Origin: Clostridiales bacterium
Lineage (GTDB): Bacteria > Bacillota > Clostridia > Tissierellales > Dethiosulfatibacteraceae
Direction: 5' to 3'
Assembly: GCA_003446975.1 (NCBI GenBank)
Contig: DMAP01000093.1
Span: 250-14,617, forward strand
DNA: 14,368 nt
In this document: positions 1 through 6,439 of the stretch, piece after piece
Layout: the number at the start of each line of letters is the position of its first letter
Numbering within the stretch: position 1 is the first letter of the stretch
Made by a program: the position numbers and the translations under genes
The notes under the pieces: generated by a model
The model's input: only the letters and a program-made list of their open reading frames with translations
What the model was told of the DNA's origin: nothing
Databases searched by the model: none

Positions 1-524
1 GATGGATTGTTGGGTGTATTGATTATGATTGCCTTGGTTCTTTCTGTTATAAGTCGTTCCAGTCTTTCTAAATTAATTTGGAAACTCTCTTCTTCTATAG
101 TGTCCAGAACAACTGGAACACCGCGAGCCAGTTCTATTTGCTGTAGATAGGGTGTGAAATAAGGTGCATGTATAATCACCTCGTCACCATCGTCAAGTAT
201 GGCTTCCAGCACAAGATACATAGCCAGGCATCCACTAGCCACAACCATTATTTCTGAGTCGTTCAGCACTAGATTCCAATCTACTCTGTACATCTTTAAA
301 ATTTCAGCTCTAAGCTCCGGATCCCCTCTGAAATCAGTATACTTTGTATGACCGGCTAGTGCATCCTTGTATGATTTATCAATAATCAGGCTGTGGGTGA
401 TGATATCGGGATCTCCTAGGCTCAAATTTATCAAATCTTCGAATCCTTTGGAAAGTTCGTCCACTTTGCCCATTTGTGTTGATTGATCAGCCCAGTAACG
501 CTTTGAAATAAACCTGTGTATCAT
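1..524 (-). CDS. Class I/II PLP-dependent aminotransferase (N-terminal part, cut by window edge)
   Basis: This is the first 174 codons of a fold-type I aminotransferase of the aspartate aminotransferase family; the 3' end lies outside the window. Visible motifs are INLSLGDPD (residues 32-40), KYTDFRGDPELR (61-72), the glycine-containing cofactor phosphate loop VASGCLAMY (95-103), the PLP-stacking aromatic in APYFTPY (120-126) and NTPNNP (169-174), whose second Asn contacts PLP in this family. The PLP lysine would come later and cannot be checked. The ATG at 524-522 has a GGAGG ribosome binding site at 537-533, 8 nt upstream. The gene is divergent from a GntR/FCD regulator, which suggests that regulator controls it. 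The amino acid substrate cannot be deduced from this half. The family is secure; the specific reaction is unknown. Confidence 0.9.
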   Translation of the reverse strand, partial: MIHRFISKRYWADQSTQMGKVDELSKGFEDLINLSLGDPDIITHSLIIDKSYKDALAGHTKYTDFRGDPELRAEILKMYRVDWNLVLNDSEIMVVASGCLAMYLVLEAILDDGDEVIIHAPYFTPYLQQIELARGVPVVLDTIEEESFQINLERLERLITERTKAIIINTPNNP

Positions 525-584
525 ATGGCGTGCCTCCGATGATAGATTAAAATATCATTAAAGTAATCTTAGCATCTGATTTTA

Positions 585-621
585 TACAATGCAAATATAT
601 TTCCCTAACGAAATCATTGTA
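585..621. promoter_or_regulatory. Candidate operator: spaced inverted repeat between aminotransferase and GntR genes
   Basis: TACAATG at 585-591 is the perfect inverted complement of CATTGTA at 615-621. Their centres lie 30 bp apart, about three helical turns. The right arm overlaps the -35 box of the GntR promoter. This position suits an autoregulating repressor that also controls the divergent aminotransferase. The arms are only 7 bp and AT-rich, so chance is possible. Confidence 0.35.
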
Positions 622-645
622 ATAAATATATCGTCGTTATATACT
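617..645 (+). promoter_or_regulatory. Probable vegetative promoter of the GntR-family gene
   Basis: TTGTAA (617-622) and TATACT (640-645) are separated by exactly 17 bp. They lie about 40 bp upstream of the GntR start codon. The -10 box matches the consensus at five of six positions. The -35 box overlaps the candidate operator arm. Confidence 0.55.
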
Positions 646-686
646 AGTGTTAGCATTAATATATCAATAGAAGTGATGGAGGCGAG

Positions 687-1328
687 ATGGAGCATAGAAA
701 TACGAATGAGAAAATCTACAATATCATCAATGAGAGGATTCTGAACCTGGAGTATAAACCTGGTGATATTATTGAGGAAAAAAAGATTGCAGAAGAATTC
801 AATATCAGCAGGACCCCCGTCAGAGAAGCCCTTTTGCGACTGTCCAATAAATCAATGATCAATATGATTCCGAGAATTGGCACATACGTGACACAAATCG
901 ATATCAAAGAGGTCAAAAATGCCTATCAGGTCAAGAAGAAGCTAGAGGCCTTTGCGGCCGAACTGACTGCGGAACACGCAACCGAAAAGGAAGCTGAACG
1001 GTTGATGGAGATATCCTCTGAGATGGATACATATCTGGGAAGCAGCGACTATCTCAAATATATAGAGGCCGATTATGAGTTTTTCAAAATCATAAGAGAC
1101 AATTGCAGAAATGAACTGCTTCGGGATACACTTGAAGATTGGAACAATATAATTGTCCGATTTTTGAGGTATATCCAATATGTTTGTGAGAATCCAAAGT
1201 GGCATGCCCAGTCCTTAAGCAGCATAGCTATGGCAATCAAAAATAAGGATGCTGAAACTGCATACAAAGAGACAGAGTATTTCGACTCTGTCTATGTGAA
1301 GAAGCTATTCAATACCTATTTTGGTTAG
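687..1328 (+). CDS. GntR-family transcriptional regulator, FadR/FCD subfamily
   Basis: This 213-residue protein has an N-terminal winged helix (about 5-70) with the GntR signature: a KPGDIIEEKKIAEEF stretch, then ISRTPVREALLRL (40-52) as the recognition helix, then the wing (NMIPRIGTYV, 59-68). An all-helical FCD-type effector domain follows (about 75-205). Such proteins usually bind an organic acid or amino-acid-derived ligand and repress adjacent metabolic genes. GGAGG at 678-682 sits 4 nt before the ATG. The divergent aminotransferase is the likely target. One oddity is that most histidines that bind a metal in typical FCD domains appear to be replaced: the usual D-x-x-F-H is DYEFFK (129-134), and the later EH and HL positions align with non-histidines. 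The ligand is unknown. The gene ends one base before the convergent gene's stop codon. Confidence 0.9.
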   Translation: MEHRNTNEKIYNIINERILNLEYKPGDIIEEKKIAEEFNISRTPVREALLRLSNKSMINMIPRIGTYVTQIDIKEVKNAYQVKKKLEAFAAELTAEHATEKEAERLMEISSEMDTYLGSSDYLKYIEADYEFFKIIRDNCRNELLRDTLEDWNNIIVRFLRYIQYVCENPKWHAQSLSSIAMAIKNKDAETAYKETEYFDSVYVKKLFNTYFG

Positions 1329-1329
1329 A

Positions 1330-1962
1330 TCACTTGCGCCTATAGGGACAATTGACTGATGAACAGTTTTCGCAGTCGAAATCCACATCGGAGTCTGGCA
1401 GTTTTGAATCAGCGCCATACACATAGAGTGTGGATTTTTCAGGATTGATCATATATGCACTGGTCAGTGTTCCCTTGATATCAAATGATCTTTTAAGTTC
1501 ATGCATTATCAGAGACTGATAATGCATGTCTAAGGTGCACTCCCCCGGAGACAACCGCTTGCTCAAATGATAGCCTATTGGTTTCAATAGGCTTTTAATA
1601 TGCCTGTAAAGCTGGTTTGTTACATCCATCACAACTTCATTGGTCATCTCATTCAGAACATAACCCTGCAGCAACTGGCCATCTTCAAACAGGCGATTGA
1701 CCTCCAAACAAAGGTTTTCGCCTATAGTGACATAGCAGAAGACGATTTTTTCGCATTGGGAAAGAAGTGGTTGGTCGATCTCGAATTTGTTTTCTTCTAC
1801 AGAAAAGACAGCTTGATACGCTACCAATCTTTCTATGACGGGAATCAAATCCTCATAGATTCCATTCACTTTATCGTAGATTTTTGATGAATCAGATACC
1901 CGCATTCTTTCAAAAATCAACGGCTTGTTTATCTGCAAAACAGGATTAAAGCTTGCTTTCAT
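1330..1962 (-). CDS. MetH activation-domain-like protein (corrinoid reactivation associated)
   Basis: This is a stand-alone protein of 210 residues. It resembles the SAM-binding activation domain of B12-dependent methionine synthase, notably in the block containing LSPGECTLDMHYQ and the following LTSAYMINPEKSTLYVYG. It ends in a cysteine-rich tail, CENCSSVNCPYR, typical of the short clostridial members. In full-length MetH this domain binds SAM and helps remethylate inactive cob(II)alamin; in the stand-alone proteins the role is inferred. The ATG at 1962 is preferred because GGAGG (1975-1971) lies 8 nt upstream. An alternative GTG at 1971 overlaps that ribosome binding site. The gene overlaps the end of the RACo-like gene by 17 nt, so the two are translationally coupled. 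It is also convergent with, and almost touching, the GntR gene. The partner corrinoid protein is not in the window. Confidence 0.75.
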   Translation of the reverse strand: MKASFNPVLQINKPLIFERMRVSDSSKIYDKVNGIYEDLIPVIERLVAYQAVFSVEENKFEIDQPLLSQCEKIVFCYVTIGENLCLEVNRLFEDGQLLQGYVLNEMTNEVVMDVTNQLYRHIKSLLKPIGYHLSKRLSPGECTLDMHYQSLIMHELKRSFDIKGTLTSAYMINPEKSTLYVYGADSKLPDSDVDFDCENCSSVNCPYRRK

Positions 1963-3709
1963 CAAAATCACCTCCGAAATGCATATTTGTTATGTATATA
2001 TTTTGAAATGCCGGATCTGACGCCAGCTCTACATGTTGGGTGTTTTTCTTGATCCTTTGGCTGACAGAGGACTGGTTTTTATCTAAAAGATATTTCTGAA
2101 CACCGGCACCAGCACCGTTTCCGATTGATATGACCGGGACTCCTTCAAATTTTGGAATCAAGCCTATAATTTCCGCATTCCTGACATTGATATAGTTACC
2201 GAACGCACCGGATAGCAGTATCTCATCCAACTCGCTGCCATCTATGCCATATTTCTCCAGCAGCATGAGGCATCCTGTTTTAATGGCGCTCTTGGCCAAT
2301 TGAATCTGACGGATATCTTTTTGTGTAACATAGATGCCTTTGCCGTCAAGACTTTCCTCAGGGGATACCGCCATGAAGGCTGGCGAACCGTTGTATATTG
2401 ATACAAATTTTGATTCTTTATTCATTTTTCCAGTCTTGTCAATCAGGCCATGCCGCAATAATTCAGATATGATATCGATAATTCCGGATCCGCATATTCC
2501 TGATGGTTTGCCACCACCTATTACGTTGTATTCAATGCCATCCTTCAGCATCTCATAGCTCTCAATCGCACCATGAGTTCCTCTCATGCCAAAAGCGATT
2601 CCAGCACCCTCCAAGGCAGGGCCACAGGCAGTAGAAGCAACGTAGTATGAATCTGTATTGCCAACTGCGATTTCTCCATTGGTTCCCAAATCAATCACCA
2701 ATCTTTTTTTCTTGTCTTTATCGGTTAGCAGTAAAACCGCTAATGTGTCAGCACCCACAAAGCCTCCAATCAATGGCAGAAAAACGATGTTGCATGCTTT
2801 AGGGCAGTTCAGTCCGTAGTCACTGCCTTTGGATGTTAGGCTACCCCCATGGATTGAAACAAAAGGATATTGTCCCAAAGAACCGGGGTTGAATCCATGA
2901 AAAAGATGTTGCATAGTGCTGTTTCCGCACAGAACAATATTGAACAGATGAGATTTCACGTCAGTGTGTTCTTTTTCAGCCTTGTCAATTAGGCGGTTGA
3001 TTGTGTTGATAATCTTTTCTTGAAGCTCAAGTGTGCCATTATCAGAGATGGTGCAATGCATAATCCTGCTTATGACATCAGCCCCCCTGTCAATCTGGTC
3101 ATTAAGGCCTGAATAGGTTTCAAGCAGATTGCCTTTAGTCAAATCATATAGATAGCCGACAACTGAGGTTGTTCCGATATCAACAGCCAATCCATATAAG
3201 GCAGAAGAGGTGTCACCAGGCTGAACATCAATGACAGATTCATTGTCCACTACTAACGTCAAACCATCTTCCAGGCCTTCTGTCAATAAGCGAGCTGTCT
3301 TGACTATTGCATCATAATCAAATTTCACATTAAGTTGGCTTTCTATTTGCTCTATATATGATCCGTAGCTTTTTGAAATCAATTGATTCTTACTAAGATG
3401 GATTTTTCTGACAGCAGGATTGAAATGAAATGATTTCTCACCTATTCCAAGAATTTGTGCCTTTGTATTGATTTGCTCTTCTGTCAGGTATATGGCAATA
3501 TCTTCTGTAATTCTAGTTGTGCAAGCCAAAACATGTCGTTTGACACCATCAGTCCTAATTGTAACCAGACACTTGCCACAGGTTCCCTTACCTCCGCATA
3601 CCAAATCCAAAGCATGACCGGCACCAGCGCAAGCATCAGATATCAGCGTGTTTTCTGGTATAGTCAATGTGTTATTGCTATGATTAAAAAATATCTCATA
3701 AAACTTCAT
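1946..3709 (-). CDS. RACo-like reductive activator of corrinoid proteins (2Fe-2S ferredoxin + ASKHA ATPase)
   Basis: This 587-residue protein has two parts. The N-terminal ferredoxin domain (about 1-80) carries cluster cysteines C38, C44, C47 and C63 in the plant-type spacing (CGGKGTCGKC, then C 16 residues on). A linker and a large DUF4445/ASKHA ATPase region follow, with LAVDIGTTSVVGY (174-186), CGNSTMQH (261-268), VIDLGTNGEIAVG (338-350) and the C-terminal GNGAGAG (530-536). Characterised RACo proteins use ATP hydrolysis to drive electron transfer from the 2Fe-2S cluster to Co(II) of corrinoid methyl-transfer proteins. The ATG at 3709 has an AGGGAG-type ribosome binding site about 8 nt upstream and a good promoter at 3780-3753. 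It is the first gene of a two-gene operon with the MetH-activation-like protein. Which corrinoid protein it reactivates is unknown, since none is encoded here. Confidence 0.88.
   Translation of the reverse strand: MKFYEIFFNHSNNTLTIPENTLISDACAGAGHALDLVCGGKGTCGKCLVTIRTDGVKRHVLACTTRITEDIAIYLTEEQINTKAQILGIGEKSFHFNPAVRKIHLSKNQLISKSYGSYIEQIESQLNVKFDYDAIVKTARLLTEGLEDGLTLVVDNESVIDVQPGDTSSALYGLAVDIGTTSVVGYLYDLTKGNLLETYSGLNDQIDRGADVISRIMHCTISDNGTLELQEKIINTINRLIDKAEKEHTDVKSHLFNIVLCGNSTMQHLFHGFNPGSLGQYPFVSIHGGSLTSKGSDYGLNCPKACNIVFLPLIGGFVGADTLAVLLLTDKDKKKRLVIDLGTNGEIAVGNTDSYYVASTACGPALEGAGIAFGMRGTHGAIESYEMLKDGIEYNVIGGGKPSGICGSGIIDIISELLRHGLIDKTGKMNKESKFVSIYNGSPAFMAVSPEESLDGKGIYVTQKDIRQIQLAKSAIKTGCLMLLEKYGIDGSELDEILLSGAFGNYINVRNAEIIGLIPKFEGVPVISIGNGAGAGVQKYLLDKNQSSVSQRIKKNTQHVELASDPAFQNIYITNMHFGGDFDESKL
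1971..1975 (-). promoter_or_regulatory. Ribosome binding site fixing the start of the MetH-activation-like gene
   Basis: GGAGG on the minus strand is 8 nt before the ATG at 1962. It lies inside the end of the RACo-like gene. It rules against the in-frame GTG at 1971, which shares a base with it. Confidence 0.7.
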
Positions 3710-3752
3710 TTATTGGGCTCCCTCGTCTTATCTTATGGTAGTTTCTATTTAG

Positions 3753-3780
3753 ATTATAGTTTAATTGATATAAAAGTCAA
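3753..3780 (-). promoter_or_regulatory. Promoter of the RACo-like operon
   Basis: Read on the minus strand, TTGACT (3780-3775) and TATAAT (3758-3753) are separated by 16 bp. They lie about 44 bp upstream of the RACo-like start codon. This is a near-consensus vegetative promoter, back to back with the T-box promoter. Confidence 0.7.
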
Positions 3781-3801
3781 ATCTGGTCTCTAAATTAACC
3801 C

Positions 3802-3830
3802 TTGACAATAGCCAATTTTTTCACTATACT
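3802..3830 (+). promoter_or_regulatory. trpB: Promoter of the T-box/trpB transcript
   Basis: A perfect TTGACA (3802-3807) is followed 17 bp later by TATACT (3825-3830). Transcription would start near 3837, at the beginning of the T-box leader. The -35 box faces that of the RACo promoter, with 21 bp between them. Confidence 0.8.
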
Positions 3831-3837
3831 TTGATAC

Positions 3838-4111
3838 AATCAAACAAAAGCGTTGAGTAAGAGTAGTAGATTGTTCAGAGAATTTATAGAGAGTCGGTAG
3901 TGGTGGAAATCCGATAGTTCAAGAATAGTTGAATGGGCTTATGAGCGGCTTCTGAATTAAAAGTAGGAAAGCCCGGGATTCTCCCGTTACAGAGATAGGA
4001 TATCGGAACATTTCCCGTATCTGAAAGAGATGATCTTTTTATAAGATTAAAAGAGGTGGCACCGCGATTATTCGTCCTCTATCCATAGTTTCTATGGATA
4101 GAGGATTTTTT
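3838..4111 (+). promoter_or_regulatory. Tryptophan T-box riboswitch leader
   Basis: A 5' leader of about 270 nt carries T-box hallmarks in order. The Stem I apical region is TCGG...GGTGGAAATCCGA (about 3894-3914). The specifier region GAATGGGC (3931-3938) contains TGG, a Trp codon, at 3934-3936. A Stem III-like stretch (GGGATTCTCCCGTTA) follows. The conserved T-box AGGTGGCACCGCG is at 4054-4066. The UGGC within it (4057-4060) would pair with a tRNA ending GCCA, which fits the G discriminator base usual in bacterial tRNA-Trp. AGAGG (4052-4056) can pair with CCTCT (4076-4080) as the antiterminator, competing with the terminator. Uncharged tRNA-Trp should therefore allow read-through into trpB. 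The class is nearly certain. The specifier choice is read from position and agrees with the downstream gene. Confidence 0.93.
4076..4111 (+). terminator. T-box intrinsic terminator
   Basis: A 13-bp perfect stem (4076-4088 with 4092-4104) has a 3-nt loop and is followed by a run of six T. Its 5' arm also forms the antiterminator with 4052-4056, so it is the switchable terminator of the leader. Confidence 0.92.
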
Positions 4112-4158
4112 AATGTCCCTTTCTCGACTCTCCGCTTAAAACTAAGGAGGAAACAAAA

Positions 4159-5358
4159 ATGGAAAGAAAAGAGTTTTTTGGTCAATTTGGAGGTACGTTT
4201 GTACCGGAGGTATTGAAGGCAGTATTGGATGATGTGGCAGACAACTTCTATCGCTATATAGAAGAGCCGGCGTTTAAAGAAGAGCTTATGTACTACCACA
4301 GGCAATTCACCGGAAGACCCAACCCCCTTTATTTTGCAGAAAGATTGTCAGACAAGCTTGGTGGGGCAAAAATCTATCTAAAAAGAGAAGACTTAAATCA
4401 CACAGGGGCACATAAAATCAACAACACAATCGGACAGGTCCTATTAGCTAAGAGAATGGGTAAGAAGAGAATTATTGCTGAGACTGGTGCAGGTCAGCAC
4501 GGTGTGGCAACAGCAACAGTCTGTGCTATGTTTGGTATGGACTGCATCATCTATATGGGAGAAATTGACACAAAAAGACAGGAACTGAATGTCTTCAGGA
4601 TGAATCTGCTGGGAGCGGAGGTGATTCCAGTCACCACAGGTACGAGAACGCTGAAGGATGCTGTAGATGCGGCACTTACTGATTTTGTCCAAAACGCTGA
4701 GGATACTTATTACCTACTTGGATCAGCTGTGGGTCCTCATCCCTATCCGGTTATGGTGAGGGAGTTCCAAAGTATCATAGGTATTGAGGCTAGAGCTCAG
4801 ATATTGGAACAGGAAGGCAGACTACCGGATTATGTGGTGGCATGTGTCGGTGGCGGCAGCAATGCAATTGGATTGTTCCACCCCTTCTATGATGATAAAA
4901 GTGTAAAGATTGTGGGCGTGGAACCCGCTGGCAAAGGTCTGGACACGCCGGATCACGCCGCGTCCATCACACTGGGAACACCTGGAATTATTCACGGCTT
5001 TAAATGTTACACGCTACAAGACAGTAAAGGAGAACCGCTACCGGTACACTCCATCGCCGCAGGACTGGACTATCCTGGGGTTGGACCTGAGCACTCATTC
5101 TACAATGAAAGTGGCAGGGGACAATACACATCAGTGACTGACGACGAAGCGTTGGAGGCCTTCTACGAACTGTCAAAGGTTGAAGGAATTATCCCAGCCC
5201 TTGAAAGCGCCCACGCAGTGGCTCACGCCATGAAACTGGCAAAAGGAACAGCTAAAGATCAGATCATTATCGTCAATTTATCCGGTAGAGGAGACAAGGA
5301 CGTGGCACAGGTCAGGGATATGATGGGTGAGATCACTCAAATTAGGAAAATAGTATAA
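4159..5358 (+). CDS. trpB: Tryptophan synthase beta subunit (solitary trpB)
   Basis: This 399-residue, full-length TrpB1-type enzyme makes tryptophan from indole and serine using PLP. The N-terminus GQFGGTFVPE is the standard TrpB opening. The PLP lysine is K86 in HTGAHKINN, the catalytic glutamate is in AETGAGQHG (107-115), and the phosphate-binding loop is GGGSNA (about residues 231-236). NLSGRGDKD near the C-terminus is also typical. AAGGAGG at 4144-4150 lies 8 nt before the ATG. The gene follows a Trp T-box and is closed off by a terminator, so it is transcribed alone. No trpA, trpC, trpD, trpE or trpF is nearby. Because the gene is alone, it may work in indole salvage, or with a TrpA encoded elsewhere. 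Regulation by tRNA-Trp charging is clear from the leader. Confidence 0.97.
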   Translation: MERKEFFGQFGGTFVPEVLKAVLDDVADNFYRYIEEPAFKEELMYYHRQFTGRPNPLYFAERLSDKLGGAKIYLKREDLNHTGAHKINNTIGQVLLAKRMGKKRIIAETGAGQHGVATATVCAMFGMDCIIYMGEIDTKRQELNVFRMNLLGAEVIPVTTGTRTLKDAVDAALTDFVQNAEDTYYLLGSAVGPHPYPVMVREFQSIIGIEARAQILEQEGRLPDYVVACVGGGSNAIGLFHPFYDDKSVKIVGVEPAGKGLDTPDHAASITLGTPGIIHGFKCYTLQDSKGEPLPVHSIAAGLDYPGVGPEHSFYNESGRGQYTSVTDDEALEAFYELSKVEGIIPALESAHAVAHAMKLAKGTAKDQIIIVNLSGRGDKDVAQVRDMMGEITQIRKIV

Positions 5359-5371
5359 ATTAACAGAATTT

Positions 5372-5418
5372 AAAGGATCTGTCTGATATGATAAATCATT
5401 AAGAAAGATCCTTTTTTA
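5372..5418 (+). terminator. Terminator of trpB
   Basis: AAAGGATCT (5372-5380) pairs perfectly with AGATCCTTT (5406-5414), and the T run continues to 5417. The 25-nt loop can form a small inner stem (ATGAT/ATCAT). It begins 13 bp after the trpB stop codon. Confidence 0.8.
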
Positions 5419-5429
5419 TTTATTTTAAG

Positions 5430-5458
5430 ATGAAAAATTCAACAGACTATTATATAAT
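5430..5458 (+). promoter_or_regulatory. Probable promoter of the aldolase-aminotransferase operon
   Basis: ATGAAA (5430-5435) and a perfect TATAAT (5453-5458) are 17 bp apart, about 60 bp upstream of the aldolase start. The preceding terminator means this operon needs its own promoter. The -35 box is weak (4 of 6). Confidence 0.5.
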
Positions 5459-5516
5459 GATAAGGCACATATTTTATATTTTTCTAATGAAGCAAAATTT
5501 CTAGAGGAGAGCAAGC

Positions 5517-6404
5517 ATGTTAAAAGGTATTTACACACCTATCATCACACCATTCAAGGAAAATGGTGAAATTGATTATGAAAGTATGGACTTCAATCTT
5601 GAAAAATGGATTGCAACCGACCTGGACGGCTTGGTGGTACTTGGGTCAAATGGAGAGTTTGTCTTTTTATCGCAGGATGAAAAGATAGAGCTTATGATTC
5701 ATGTCATTAATAGAGTTGACAAGAGAAAAAAAATCATTGTAGGAACCAGCTGCGAATCGACAAAAGAAACAATTAAATTCAGCAATCTGGCGGCTCAAGC
5801 GGGTGCGGACGCAGTGCTTGTATTACCGCCGAATTACTTCAAAAAAGCGATGAACGATGAGGTTTTATTTACTTACTTCACTGACGTAGCGGACAGCATT
5901 GACATTCCGTTAATGATATACAATATGCCGGGAAACACAGGAATCAGCATGACTTCATCAGTGATTGCACGATTGTCAAAAAATAAAAATATCATTGGTA
6001 TCAAGGATACATCGGGCGATATTGTTCATATTGGGGAGATGATTCGTGATGTGGATAGGGACTTTACCGTTTTTGTCGGTAACGCAGGCTATCTCTTGCC
6101 AGCTTTGTGTCTGGGGGCAAAAGGCGCTACCCTGGCCTTGGCAAATTGTTTGCCTGAAGATTGCTGCAAGCTTGTTCAGCTTCACCGAGAAAACAAACTG
6201 GCTGAAGCGACAGCGCTTCAATTGAACATGATAGAGATCAATAAGATGGTTACTGGTGTCTATGGGATACCTGGATTGAAGGTAGCGCTTGATCAAAAAG
6301 GCTATAAAGGTGGATTTCCTAGAAAACCACTGCTTCCATTAGAGCAGAGCAAAAAAGAAGCTCTTTTGAAAATCATTCAAAATTATGACGATAAAAGAGC
6401 TTGA
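5517..6404 (+). CDS. DapA-superfamily aldolase, probable 4-hydroxy-2-oxoglutarate aldolase (HOGA1-like)
   Basis: This 295-residue TIM-barrel lyase of the DapA/NAL superfamily uses a Schiff-base lysine, K163 in GIKDTSGD, and the conserved tyrosine Y135 in IYNMPGNTG. True DapA has a GTTGE motif and an arginine after the YNVP motif. Here the motifs are GSNGEFVFL (43-51) and YNMPGNTG, without that arginine. These and the C-terminal GIPGLKVALDQKGYKGG (250-266) closely resemble human HOGA1, which splits 4-hydroxy-2-oxoglutarate to pyruvate and glyoxylate. The ATG has AGAGGAG at 5503-5509. The next gene, 35 nt downstream from the preferred start, is a glyoxylate-type aminotransferase, which supports a glyoxylate-producing aldolase. 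Alternatives are another 2-keto-acid aldolase (for example a 2-keto-3-deoxy sugar acid) or, less likely, dihydrodipicolinate synthase. Confidence 0.75.
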   Translation: MLKGIYTPIITPFKENGEIDYESMDFNLEKWIATDLDGLVVLGSNGEFVFLSQDEKIELMIHVINRVDKRKKIIVGTSCESTKETIKFSNLAAQAGADAVLVLPPNYFKKAMNDEVLFTYFTDVADSIDIPLMIYNMPGNTGISMTSSVIARLSKNKNIIGIKDTSGDIVHIGEMIRDVDRDFTVFVGNAGYLLPALCLGAKGATLALANCLPEDCCKLVQLHRENKLAEATALQLNMIEINKMVTGVYGIPGLKVALDQKGYKGGFPRKPLLPLEQSKKEALLKIIQNYDDKRA

Positions 6405-6427
6405 GAATATATTTTTAATACGTTGTG

Positions 6428-6433
6428 AAGGAG
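6428..6433 (+). promoter_or_regulatory. Ribosome binding site fixing the class V aminotransferase start
   Basis: AAGGAG ends 6 nt before the ATG at 6440. An in-frame GTG at 6425 immediately precedes and abuts it, so the longer reading is unlikely. Confidence 0.7.
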
Positions 6434-6439
6434 AAATAT

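Noticed and set aside
4039..4305. An 88-codon minus-strand open frame over the T-box and trpB start
   Set aside because: It is antisense to the T-box terminator and the conserved TrpB N-terminus, so it is not a gene.
5517..6404. Annotating the aldolase as dapA for lysine biosynthesis
   Set aside because: The GTTGE motif and the substrate-binding arginine of DapA are replaced by HOGA1-type motifs, and the operon partner is a glyoxylate-type aminotransferase.
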